From Bog-473 sp963777485 (GTDB lineage: Bacteria; Actinomycetota; Acidimicrobiia; Acidimicrobiales; RAAP-2): 64,000 bases of DNA. Both the position numbers and the translations under genes were made by a program. Below are positions 8,323-15,941 of this stretch, piece after piece. The DNA lies in the NCBI GenBank assembly GCA_963777485.1, contig CAVZQP010000005.1, positions 1-64,000 of the forward strand, written 5' to 3'. The notes under the pieces were generated by a model. The model was not told where the DNA came from, searched no databases, and worked only from the letters and a program-made list of their open reading frames with translations. Each line of letters starts with the position of its first letter. The stretch's first letter is position 1.

Positions 8323-9071
8323 TGGCGGAGGCCGAACCACAGCCGCGGGTCGCACTCATCACCGGTGGCAGCAAGGGCCTGGGTGCAGGCCTCGTCGAGG
8401 CGTACTTGGAGGCGGGGTATTGCGTCGAGACCTGCTCGCGGTCGTCGACCGATCAGGTGAAGGTCTGGGAGAACGACCCCGAGTTGAAGGAACGCTTCCA
8501 CTTCGCCGCGGCCGACGTCTCCAAGAGGGACGAGGCCGAGCGATTCGTGAAGGACGCGGCCAAACGGTGGGGGCACATCGACGTGCTGGTGAACAACGCC
8601 GGCGTCGCTCGTGACGGCGTCATCGCCCTTTTCAGCGACGACGACCTCGACACCGTTGTCGACCTCAACCTCAAGGGAACGGTCTACGTCACCCGCGCCG
8701 CCAGCCGCGTGATGCTGCGCCAGCACTCCGGCGCCATCGTCAACATCTCGTCGATCGTCGGCCTCTCGGGCTACCGCGGCCTCACGGTGTACGGAGCCAC
8801 CAAGGCGGCGCTCGACGGCTTGACCCGCGCCCTTGCGCGGGAGCTCGGCTCACGCGGCATCACCGTGAACAGCGTTGCCCCCGGTTACCTCCGCACCGAG
8901 ATGAGCCACGGCCTCGACGAGGAGCAGCTCGGCCAGATTGCTCGGCGCACGCCGATGGGCCGCCTGGGAGATCCCAGCGACGTCGCCCGCGCCGTCCTCT
9001 TCCTCACCGACTCCGCGAACAACTACCTGACCGGCCAGGTCATCGTCGTCGACGGCGGGCTCACCTGCTGA
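8322..9071 (+). CDS. SDR, 3-oxoacyl-ACP reductase-like
   Basis: A 249-residue classical short-chain dehydrogenase. It has the cofactor motif TGGSKGLG, NNAG in the central sheet, the catalytic Ser and YxxxK in VYGATKAAL, and the FabG-like C-terminus. The ATG at 8322 overlaps the ligase stop and follows GGAGG at 8313-8317. With the ACP and ligase it forms a three-gene unit that could load a carrier-bound acid and reduce its beta-keto group. There is no ketosynthase in the window, so elongation must occur elsewhere or not at all. Confidence 0.85.
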   Translation: MAEAEPQPRVALITGGSKGLGAGLVEAYLEAGYCVETCSRSSTDQVKVWENDPELKERFHFAAADVSKRDEAERFVKDAAKRWGHIDVLVNNAGVARDGVIALFSDDDLDTVVDLNLKGTVYVTRAASRVMLRQHSGAIVNISSIVGLSGYRGLTVYGATKAALDGLTRALARELGSRGITVNSVAPGYLRTEMSHGLDEEQLGQIARRTPMGRLGDPSDVARAVLFLTDSANNYLTGQVIVVDGGLTC

Positions 9072-9073
9072 GT

Positions 9074-9097
9074 CGCCTGCCGGTCAGCCGGCAGGCG
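9074..9097. terminator. bidirectional hairpin terminator
   Basis: A perfect 10-bp stem, CGCCTGCCGG / CCGGCAGGCG, closed by the tetraloop TCAG. It lies between two convergent genes. The stop codon of the minus-strand gene (9084-9086) is the loop itself, so the stem serves both strands and reaches into the coding end of one gene. There is no U-tract. Confidence 0.75.
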
Positions 9098-9767
9098 GTC
9101 TGACGAGGGGATTCGGCGTCGGTTCGGCAATCCGCGCGAGCGTGTTGCGGTCGACGTGATCGACCAGTCCTTCACGGTCGGGCATCTGTAACCGGGTGTG
9201 CTCCTCGTACGACCAGGTGCCGTCCGTGTTCACCGTGACGCGCATGCGGAACTCGAGCGTCCGGAAGGCCGAGTAGAGGAACGGGTTCGACAAGATGCCG
9301 TAGATCTCGGAACCAAGCTTCGCGACCACCTCGAACTGGGTGGCATCAGGTTCCGCGGTGCCGGCGGCCAACAGCACCTGCCCCCGCGGTATCGCCAGCG
9401 TGTGGAGGATCCGGCCGGCCGCTGGTTCCCACAGCCAGTACCCGACTTGGTCGTGGAACGTCTCGACCTCCCCCGGCTTCACGATGTGCGTGTGATAGCG
9501 CAGGCCGTAGAACAACTGGGGGCCGTTCGTCTGCGGGTCGGTCGGTTGCAGCTCGTAGCGCTCGACGTACTGGTTGTGCTCGTTCCCGTCTTCCACGGGC
9601 CCGGTGATGTCCGAGCCCGGTCCCACCGGGTGAGCGTCAGCGCCCTCGATGCTGCTCCACACCCCGGCTAAGGGAGCAAGGGGGCCGAGCTTGCCCAGCG
9701 TGTCCTCGTCACTCTCCGCCTCGGTGTAGATGTCTTTCCCATAGTCATGGTCGCCCGGGCCGGTCAT
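9084..9767 (-). CDS. nitrobindin-like heme-binding beta-barrel (FABP) protein
   Basis: A 227-residue protein of the actinobacterial FABP/nitrobindin (THAP4 heme-binding) family, a ten-stranded barrel that binds ferric heme and reacts with reactive nitrogen species in studied members. Visible features are LAPLAGVWSS (the usual GxWxG entry, here less canonical), YVERYELQP, LFYGLRYHTH, FHDQVGYWLWEPA and the long C-terminal strands ending WSYEEHTRLQM. It runs about 40-60 residues longer than the minimal family. The heme-ligating His cannot be fixed from sequence alone. The gene is divergent from the TrpF-like gene, 29 bp away. Confidence 0.75.
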   Translation of the reverse strand: MTGPGDHDYGKDIYTEAESDEDTLGKLGPLAPLAGVWSSIEGADAHPVGPGSDITGPVEDGNEHNQYVERYELQPTDPQTNGPQLFYGLRYHTHIVKPGEVETFHDQVGYWLWEPAAGRILHTLAIPRGQVLLAAGTAEPDATQFEVVAKLGSEIYGILSNPFLYSAFRTLEFRMRVTVNTDGTWSYEEHTRLQMPDREGLVDHVDRNTLARIAEPTPNPLVRPPAG

Positions 9768-9796
9768 GGGCGAGAGGCTACCGACAGCGGAGTGCC

Positions 9797-10465
9797 ATGA
9801 TCCTCTTTGTGTTCGTCCAGATCTACGGGATCACGACGACGGAAGATGCCGCCGAGGTCGACCGTCTGGGGCCCGACTCGGTTGGGGTTGTCCTCGACGA
9901 AGGCCTGCCCACTTGGGACTCCGTCCACGCCGACACGGCCCGCGACATCGTCAAGGCGCTCCCGCACGTTCGCGTGACGGCGTTGTCCCTCTCCACCGAT
10001 CCCGACCGCATCCTTTCCACGGTGAAGACGATCGGGCCGGACATCGTGCATCTGGCCCGGGCCGACGCGATCGACGACGCCACCCTGCAACGGATCCGGG
10101 CCAAGATCGAACCCGCCCAACTCCTCCTTACGGTTCCGGTGGACGGTCCGGGCGCGCTCGATGTCGCCAGACGACTGTCGGAGGTCGCCGACTCTCTGCT
10201 CCTCGACACGAAACACCCGGACACCGGCGTCGTCGGGGCGTCCGGTCACACGCATGACTGGAGCATCAGCGCCGACATCGTCAATTCGCTGGACACCACC
10301 GTGGTCCTGGCGGGCGGCCTCGGACCCGAGAACGTGCGCGACGCAATCGCGGCCGTGCGGCCCTTCGGCGTCGATTCGGAGACCCGGACCAGCCTGGAGT
10401 CGGATCGCCGGCGGAAGGACATCGCCAAGGTCGAGGCGTTCATCTCCTTGGCCCGGTCGCACTGA
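9797..10465 (+). CDS. phosphoribosylanthranilate isomerase-like (TrpF fold)
   Basis: A 222-residue TIM-barrel protein similar to TrpF, which catalyses the Amadori step of tryptophan synthesis. The C-terminal phosphate site is well kept (GASGHTHDWS, LAGGLGPENV), and the general-acid Asp is likely D137 in SLLLDTKHP. The N-terminal KICG motif is changed to QIYGIT, so the catalytic Cys is Tyr10. No other trp gene is nearby. It may be a diverged paralogue with another sugar-phosphate substrate or weak isomerase activity. ATG 9797 is the first in frame. Confidence 0.72.
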   Translation: MILFVFVQIYGITTTEDAAEVDRLGPDSVGVVLDEGLPTWDSVHADTARDIVKALPHVRVTALSLSTDPDRILSTVKTIGPDIVHLARADAIDDATLQRIRAKIEPAQLLLTVPVDGPGALDVARRLSEVADSLLLDTKHPDTGVVGASGHTHDWSISADIVNSLDTTVVLAGGLGPENVRDAIAAVRPFGVDSETRTSLESDRRRKDIAKVEAFISLARSH

Positions 10466-10484
10466 CCTCCGGAAGAACCGGCGC

Positions 10485-10859
10485 TCAGTCCAGCCTCTCG
10501 AGAAGCCACTTCGGCCCCACCACTTCCGCTCCCAGGGCCTCGACGCGCCCGCGGAGTTCCCGATCCGCCGTCACCAACACGACGGCTTCCTCATCCTCGG
10601 CAGGCACACCGCGCACGACGTCGACGAGCGCGTCGTCACCGCTGCCCTCGGCGTGCACCACCGTCACCCCATCGGCCGTGCCGTTCGACGCGCCGGAGCG
10701 CGCCTTTCCCTCCAACACGACGACCACGGGCCCGCTCAACCGCCCTTCGCCCACCGCCGCCCGCAGACCTTCGACGAACGACCGAGCCGCGCCCGCCCGG
10801 TCCTTCCACCACCCGGTCGGACGCGATCCGATCACGTTGGCTGCGTCGACGACGATCAC
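10485..10859 (-). CDS. NYN/PIN-like nuclease-fold protein (YacP-like)
   Basis: A 124-residue protein that starts with VIVVDAANVIGSRP, the first acidic strand of NYN/YacP-type PIN domains, and continues with LVTADRELRGRVEALGAEVVGP, which carries the later Asp of the site. Such proteins are predicted Mg-dependent RNases. I place the start at GTG 10859, 41 nt after the ABC permease stop; the frame is open further back but overlaps the permease gene. It may be co-transcribed with the exporter. Its RNA target is unknown. Confidence 0.65.
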   Translation of the reverse strand: MIVVDAANVIGSRPTGWWKDRAGAARSFVEGLRAAVGEGRLSGPVVVVLEGKARSGASNGTADGVTVVHAEGSGDDALVDVVRGVPAEDEEAVVLVTADRELRGRVEALGAEVVGPKWLLERLD

Positions 10860-10899
10860 CGCGCCAGTCCAGTCCGCCCGAGCCCCGACCCGACCGGCG

Positions 10900-11700
10900 T
10901 CAGCCCCGTTTGGGCGACCAGTCCCAGCGCCGCAAACCCATGAGGACACCGACCGCACCCCAGATCAACATCACCAAGATGTCGTTCCACGGCGACGTCC
11001 CCGGGATCCCGTTGAAGGTGTCGACCGAAGCCAGGATCAAATGCCGGATCGGGAAGAAGTTCGTGACAGTCGCGAGCGCCGTCCCGGACTGGATCGGGAA
11101 GTACAGCCCCGAGAATGCGATCAGAATGAAGAAGATCAGGCTCAGGATGGGTGCCGCCGAGTCCGCGTTCGGAGCGAGGGTGCTGACGCCGACACCCAGA
11201 GCGGTGAAGCTCAGCATCCCGACAATCACGACAATGATGAACTCCCCCACCTGGTGCGGACCGTGTATGCCATAGAACAGGCCCACGATGAGCACGAGCA
11301 CGATCTGGATCACCGCGATGATCATCCAGCTGAGGAACATCGCCGTCAGGAGCATCCACGACGGGATCGGACTCAGGCGCAGCCGTTTCAACAACCCCAT
11401 CTCGCGCCGGTTCACCAGCGTGATTCCCATGATGTTGAAACAGGCCGCCATCACGCCGTACGCCATGAAGGCGGGTAGGTAGTACTGCCCGAGATTGATG
11501 TGCGTGAGGAACTTGACCGTCGAGGTCTTGTTGAACGACTCGAAGAAGATGACGAACACCAACGAGAAGACGATCGTGATGGCGGCCCCGATCGGGTTCA
11601 ACCAGAACGACAGCTGCTCGAAGTAGACCTGGCGGCCGATCAGCGGCAGATCGCTCAGCCCACGGAACGAACCCCGGACCGGCACCTCGGCCGTGCTCAC
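10900..11700 (-). CDS. ABC-2 type transporter permease
   Basis: A 266-residue integral membrane protein with six predicted helices, for example AAITIVFSLVFVIFF, WMIIAVIQIVLVLIVGLF and FIIVVIVGMLSFTALGVGV. It follows the ABC-2 pattern, with a conserved NRREMGLLKRLRLSP segment before helix 3. GTG 11700 overlaps the ATPase stop (GTGA), so the pair is translationally coupled. It would form a dimeric exporter with the ATPase, probably for a drug, lipid or glycan; the substrate is not readable. Confidence 0.88.
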   Translation of the reverse strand: MSTAEVPVRGSFRGLSDLPLIGRQVYFEQLSFWLNPIGAAITIVFSLVFVIFFESFNKTSTVKFLTHINLGQYYLPAFMAYGVMAACFNIMGITLVNRREMGLLKRLRLSPIPSWMLLTAMFLSWMIIAVIQIVLVLIVGLFYGIHGPHQVGEFIIVVIVGMLSFTALGVGVSTLAPNADSAAPILSLIFFILIAFSGLYFPIQSGTALATVTNFFPIRHLILASVDTFNGIPGTSPWNDILVMLIWGAVGVLMGLRRWDWSPKRG

Positions 11701-12629
11701 GACGCCTTCACCTCCTGGCCCTCCGCCTCGTCGACCGCCCTCGTCAGCCCGAGGTACACGTCCTCGAGCGACACCCGCAGCACCGAGAGTCCTGCCAGCG
11801 CATGCCCACCGGCCAGCGCCCACCCGGTCAGCTCGTGGAGCACCCGCACCTCGTCCTCGGTGCGAATCTCGACGTGCCCGTCCCCCGCCGGTGTGGCCGC
11901 CATCGGCAGCTCCGCGGCACTCACGCCCGCCGGCAGCCTGAACCGTATGGTGACGGCTCCGAGGTCCCGCCCCCCTATGGAATCGGGGGTGCCACTGGCC
12001 ACGACCTCCTGACCGAACAGCACGGCCACCCTGCCCGCGAGCGCCTCGACTTCGTCCATGTAATGCGTCGTCAACAAGACGGTCGTCCCCTCGCCCGACA
12101 ACCGCTTGATCAGCTCCCACGTGTCGCGCCGCCCTGACGGATCGAGGCCCGTCGTCGGCTCGTCGAGGAACAGGAGCTCCGGGTTACCGATGATTCCGAG
12201 CCCGACGTCGAGTCGGCGCTGCTGGCCTCCCGAGAGCCGTTTGATCCGGTCGTCCGCCTTCTCCTGAAGCCCGATGAGCTCGATCACCTCGTCGACCGGC
12301 CTCGGGTTCGGGTAATAGCCCGCATTGCGGGTCAAGACCTGGCGCACCGAGTAGTAGGGCTCGATCGCCAACTCCTGGAGCACGACGCCGATGCGGGATC
12401 GCAACCAGCGCTGCGTGCTTACCTCGGCCGGGTCGACGCCAAGGGTTTCGACCTTGCCGCTGCTCCGGGTGCGGAACCCCTCAAGGATCTCCACGCAGGT
12501 CGTCTTGCCCGCGCCATTCGGCCCCAGCAGCGCGAACACCTCGCCCTTCTGCACCTCGAAGCTGACGTCGCGCACCGCAACCGCCGTGCCGTAGGACTTC
12601 GCCAGGTGTTCGACGCTCACAGCGGCCAT
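11697..12629 (-). CDS. ABC-2 exporter ATPase (DrrA-like)
   Basis: A 310-residue ATP-binding subunit. Walker A is GPNGAGKT, the signature is LSGGQQRR, Walker B is LLFLDEPTTGLD and the switch His is in TTHYMDEVEAL. The C-terminal 90 residues form the domain usually seen in drug and lipid exporter ATPases, ending in a helix LEDVYLGLT. It powers the permease encoded immediately downstream. The upstream 12630-12712 gap is short, with no obvious operator. Confidence 0.9.
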   Translation of the reverse strand: MAAVSVEHLAKSYGTAVAVRDVSFEVQKGEVFALLGPNGAGKTTCVEILEGFRTRSSGKVETLGVDPAEVSTQRWLRSRIGVVLQELAIEPYYSVRQVLTRNAGYYPNPRPVDEVIELIGLQEKADDRIKRLSGGQQRRLDVGLGIIGNPELLFLDEPTTGLDPSGRRDTWELIKRLSGEGTTVLLTTHYMDEVEALAGRVAVLFGQEVVASGTPDSIGGRDLGAVTIRFRLPAGVSAAELPMAATPAGDGHVEIRTEDEVRVLHELTGWALAGGHALAGLSVLRVSLEDVYLGLTRAVDEAEGQEVKAS

Positions 12630-12712
12630 CTGGCCAGCACGCTAGCTGCTCTTCGGTTCGTATCAGCAGGGTGCAAGGCGTCCCAAAGTCGGGTTGGGAA
12701 CGTTCGCGGCCG

Positions 12713-12949
12713 TCAGAATGATCGCCACGCCCGGACCTCTCCCAAGCGACCGACCTGTACGGACGATTGGATGGCCCTCCCTTCGGAATCCGTCTTGAAT
12801 CCCGCAATCACGGGCGCACGAACGTCGTTGTCCGCCCAATTGACAAAGACATCGTCGTTGGGAGGGAGACCGCCGACGCTCACCGTGAGAACCCCGCTCA
12901 GCTCGCCGCTCGTCCCGTCGTAACGGATGGTTCCCGTCAACGGCGCCAC
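12713..12949 (-). CDS. hypothetical small beta-rich protein
   Basis: I do not recognise this 78-residue protein. It starts at a GTG (12949) with a weak leader and reads as alternating strands (TGTIRYDG, LSGVLTVSVGGLP, DVFVNWAD), with no signal peptide, membrane segment or Cys. Composition looks like a real soluble protein rather than antisense noise, but no ribosome site supports it. It lies between the ABC exporter and marR, on the same strand. Confidence 0.4.
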   Translation of the reverse strand: MAPLTGTIRYDGTSGELSGVLTVSVGGLPPNDDVFVNWADNDVRAPVIAGFKTDSEGRAIQSSVQVGRLGEVRAWRSF

Positions 12950-12999
12950 CGCGCAAAATGCCTGGGTACCGATCGGAGCAGAACGACGGGGTCGCTGCC

Positions 13000-13461
13000 C
13001 TAAGATGCCGCTGCGACCTGATCCTTGGCCGCCCGCTCCGACTCCCGCGCCGCCAGCACCTTTTCGAGCAGGTCGCGCAACTGCCGCAACTCCGAAGACG
13101 TCAACGATGAAAAGGCCGCCGGCGGCACCGACAAGACCGAGTCGATCTCTGCAGCGAGCTTCCGGCCCGCAGCCGTCAGCACGATGATCTTCACCCGCCG
13201 GTCGTAGGGTGCCGGCTCCCGCCGGGCCAGGCCCCGGGAATCCAGGTCATCAACCAGCGCCGTGATGTAGGAGGGGTCGACGCCGATACCCCGGGCCATC
13301 TCGCCCATCGACACCCCGTCCGACTGGGACAGGCGCATCAAGGTCTTGATCACCCCGGGCGACAGCTTCGTCCGGGTCCCGAGCGCGGCCAGGCGCTCGA
13401 CGTGCTCGCCCTCGAACGCCACGCGGCGCAGGCGCTCGAATGCGTCCTCGGCCAGGCCCAT
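13000..13461 (-). CDS. MarR-family transcriptional regulator
   Basis: A 153-residue winged-helix regulator. The recognition region reads SMGEMARGIGVDPSYITALVDDLDSRGL and the wing contains the family's DRRVKIIVLT. It is divergent from an MFS exporter gene 67 bp away, the usual layout for a MarR repressor of its own efflux pump. A TTAATATTAA palindrome in the spacer is the likely operator. Ligand unknown. Confidence 0.88.
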   Translation of the reverse strand: MGLAEDAFERLRRVAFEGEHVERLAALGTRTKLSPGVIKTLMRLSQSDGVSMGEMARGIGVDPSYITALVDDLDSRGLARREPAPYDRRVKIIVLTAAGRKLAAEIDSVLSVPPAAFSSLTSSELRQLRDLLEKVLAARESERAAKDQVAAAS

Positions 13462-13489
13462 GCCGCGATTGTCGCACTGCCAGAACTAT

Positions 13490-13520
13490 TTGACAACCCC
13501 ATACATTTGATTAATATTAA
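13490..13520 (+). promoter_or_regulatory. MFS promoter with MarR-type palindrome
   Basis: TTGACA at 13490-13495, then 16 bp, then a -10-like TAATAT at 13512-13517. The -10 overlaps the perfect palindrome TTAATATTAA (13511-13520), a very A+T-rich island in this genome. The MFS start codon is only 11 bp past the -10, so the transcript is probably leaderless. Repressor bound at the palindrome would block RNA polymerase directly. Confidence 0.6.
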
Positions 13521-13528
13521 CTATTCCG

Positions 13529-15097
13529 ATGCCCCGCACTCGCGCCAAAGCCGACACCCCCGCGTTCACCCTCTCGCCCGCGCTCAGGCGCATCTCGACG
13601 ATCGTCGTCCTGGGCTCGATCATGTCGATCCTCGACACGACGATCGTCGCTGTCGCGCTCCCTTCCCTGGCCCGCGACTTCCATGTCTCGGTCACCACGA
13701 TCCAATGGGTGGCGACGGGGTACCTGCTCGCACTCGCCCTGGTGACCCCGGTAAGCGGGTGGGCGGTCGACCGCTTCGGGGCCAAACGGATCTGGATGAT
13801 GTCGACGGCTCTTTTCGTCATCGGCTCGAGCCTCTGCGGCCTCGCCTGGTCGGCCAACTCGCTCATCTTCTTCCGCGTGCTCCAGGGCTTCGGCGGCGGG
13901 ATGCTGCTCCCGGTCGGTCAGTCGATCCTCGCCCGCGCCGCCGGCCCCCAGCGCATGGGCCGCGTCATGAGCATCATCGGCGTGCCGATGGTCATGGGCC
14001 CGATCATGGGGCCGGTCATCGGCGGTCTCATCGTGTCCAACTACAGCTGGCGCTGGATCTTCTACATCAACGTCCCCATCGGCATCATCACGCTGATCCT
14101 CTCCGCGCGCTGGCTGCCCAAGTTCGACACCGACGAGCGGTCCACCGCGCCGTTCGACACCCTCGGGTTCTGTCTCTTGTCCCCCGGCCTCGCGCTTCTG
14201 CTCTACGGGCTCTCTGAGGTCGGGACGACCGGCTCCTTCACGAGCACGTCGGTCGTCCTGAGCTTCGTTCTCGGCATCCTGCTGATGGTCGGCTTCATCC
14301 TGCGCGCCATCAACGCGAAGCATCCGCTGCTGGACCTCCACCCGTTCAAGAACCGCAACTTCACCATCGGCAACATCTGCATCTTCGTCATCGGCGCGAC
14401 GTTGTTCGGCTCGATGTTCCTGCTGCCGATCTACTACCAGGTCGCCCGGGGCCAGGAGGCCTGGCAGGCCGGCTTGTTGATGGCACCACAGGGCATCGGC
14501 GCCGCTTGCATCATGCGCTGGGCCGGTGCGGTCACGGACCGGGTAGGCCCGCGTCGTGTCGTGCCCTTCGGCATCCTCCTCATGGCGGCGGCGACCCTGC
14601 CGCTCGCCTTCGTCACCACCTCGACCAACGAACTTCTTCTCGCTGCGACTCTGTTCGTGCGCGGGTTGGGTCTGGGTCTGACGATGATGCCGGTGACGGC
14701 GGCCGCCTACTTCGACCTCAGCCACGCCGAGATCCCCAAGGCGTCGACCGTCATGAACATCGTTCGCACGATCGGCGGCTCGGTCGCCACCGCGCTGTTC
14801 GCGGTCGTGCTCGAGCGTCAGATCGTGAGCAATCTGACGGCGGCTGGTGTCAAGGTCCCGGGTGGTTCGGCCGGCATCCTCGGGGCCACGGGAAAACTCC
14901 CGCCTGCCGTCGCCGACCCGGTCGCCGCGGCGTTCGCCCACACGTTCTGGTGGTCCTTCTTCGCGATCCTGCTGGCCTTCGTCCCGACGCTGTTCCTGCC
15001 GAACCACGCGCCGCTGCAGAGCGCTGACACCTCGAACGTGGACAGTGGGGACGGACCCGGGCCCGGTCCACGGGTGGCCGGGGCCATATCGGACTGA
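13529..15097 (+). CDS. MFS drug exporter, DHA2 (EmrB/QacA) family
   Basis: A 522-residue proton antiporter of the 14-helix DHA2 family. Motif C (GPxxGPxxGG) is clear as GPIMGPVIGGLIV, and the helix 1 motif is LDTTIVAVALPSLA. Motif A-like residues (GWAVDRFGAKR) lie between helices 2 and 3. It should export hydrophobic drugs, and is probably controlled by the divergent MarR protein. It lacks a ribosome site, consistent with leaderless initiation at ATG 13529. The C-terminal tail is Pro/Gly-rich and cytoplasmic. Confidence 0.9.
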   Translation: MPRTRAKADTPAFTLSPALRRISTIVVLGSIMSILDTTIVAVALPSLARDFHVSVTTIQWVATGYLLALALVTPVSGWAVDRFGAKRIWMMSTALFVIGSSLCGLAWSANSLIFFRVLQGFGGGMLLPVGQSILARAAGPQRMGRVMSIIGVPMVMGPIMGPVIGGLIVSNYSWRWIFYINVPIGIITLILSARWLPKFDTDERSTAPFDTLGFCLLSPGLALLLYGLSEVGTTGSFTSTSVVLSFVLGILLMVGFILRAINAKHPLLDLHPFKNRNFTIGNICIFVIGATLFGSMFLLPIYYQVARGQEAWQAGLLMAPQGIGAACIMRWAGAVTDRVGPRRVVPFGILLMAAATLPLAFVTTSTNELLLAATLFVRGLGLGLTMMPVTAAAYFDLSHAEIPKASTVMNIVRTIGGSVATALFAVVLERQIVSNLTAAGVKVPGGSAGILGATGKLPPAVADPVAAAFAHTFWWSFFAILLAFVPTLFLPNHAPLQSADTSNVDSGDGPGPGPRVAGAISD

Positions 15098-15111
15098 GCC
15101 TTCGATCCACC

Positions 15112-15888
15112 ATGCGAGCGACGGCGATGACCCGACTCACCGACATGCTCGCCCGGGCGGGGTGCGTGGCCGCTGACGAGGAGGCGGCCGAGTTGCTGGC
15201 GGCCGCCGGCGGCGAGCGGTTCAAGCTGGTCTCCCTCGTCCACCGGCGCCTCCGCGGCGAACCTCTGGCCTGGGTGACCGGGCAGGCCGCCTTCGGCGAG
15301 CTCGTCGTCACGGTCGAACCCGGCACGTACGTTCCGAGATGGCAGAGCCTGGAGCTCGCGGCGCGTGCGGCGGCCGGCTTGCCCGAGGGCGGCAGGGCCA
15401 TCGACCTGTGTACTGGATCGGGCGCGATCGCGGCCTCCCTGCAACTCCGCCGGCGCTCGGCCCGCATCGTCGCAACTGAGATCGACCCCGGCGCGGTGGC
15501 CTGCGCCCGGGCCAACGGCGTCGATGCCCTGCGGGGCGACCTCTTCGACCCCATTCCGAGCGAGTTCGAAGGCACCACGGATGTCGTCGTTGCCGTCGTC
15601 CCCTATGTCCCCACCTCCGCGCTCCAGTATCTCCCTCACGACGCCCGCGCGTACGAGCTGCCCTCGCACTACCACGGTGGACCGGACGGCACGAACGTGC
15701 TGCGGCGCGTCGTCACCGGCGCACCGAAGTTCCTCCGGCCGGGTGGCGCACTTCTCCTCGAGCTCGGCGCCGGGCAGTCCGAGGCGGTGGGATCGCTGAT
15801 GGGCGAGCTCGGCTACAGGCGGATCGCGGTATGGGCCGACGAGGACGGCGACGTACGCGGCATCGAGGCGACGCTGTTCTCCGACTGA
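15112..15888 (+). CDS. HemK/PrmC-like N5-glutamine methyltransferase
   Basis: A 258-residue SAM methyltransferase like the actinobacterial 'putative protein N5-glutamine methyltransferase' group. The N-terminal helices contain RGEPLAWVTGQAAFG (PrmC-like RxxPxxYxxGxxxF), and the SAM motif is IDLCTGSGAIA. The diagnostic NPPY motif is replaced by VVPYVP, which should disturb Gln-amide recognition. It may modify another substrate, or be inactive on release factors. The start could also be ATG 15127; neither has a strong ribosome site. Confidence 0.75.
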   Translation: MRATAMTRLTDMLARAGCVAADEEAAELLAAAGGERFKLVSLVHRRLRGEPLAWVTGQAAFGELVVTVEPGTYVPRWQSLELAARAAAGLPEGGRAIDLCTGSGAIAASLQLRRRSARIVATEIDPGAVACARANGVDALRGDLFDPIPSEFEGTTDVVVAVVPYVPTSALQYLPHDARAYELPSHYHGGPDGTNVLRRVVTGAPKFLRPGGALLLELGAGQSEAVGSLMGELGYRRIAVWADEDGDVRGIEATLFSD

Positions 15889-15908
15889 CTGCCGTTTTCC
15901 GTCGTGCG

Positions 15909-15941
15909 GTTCGCCCGCTGGACGATCAGCGGCGGGCGAAC
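15909..15941. terminator. bidirectional hairpin terminator
   Basis: Arms GTTCGCCCG (15909-15917) and CGGGCGAAC (15933-15941) form a 9-bp perfect stem, with further CTG/CAG pairing inside the 15-nt loop. It lies between two convergent genes. As at 9074-9097, the stop codon of the minus-strand gene (15926-15928) sits inside the loop. Confidence 0.65.

Noticed and set aside
13517..15007. 496-codon minus-strand frame opposite the MFS gene
   Set aside because: Glu/Arg/Asp-rich shadow of hydrophobic sense codons.
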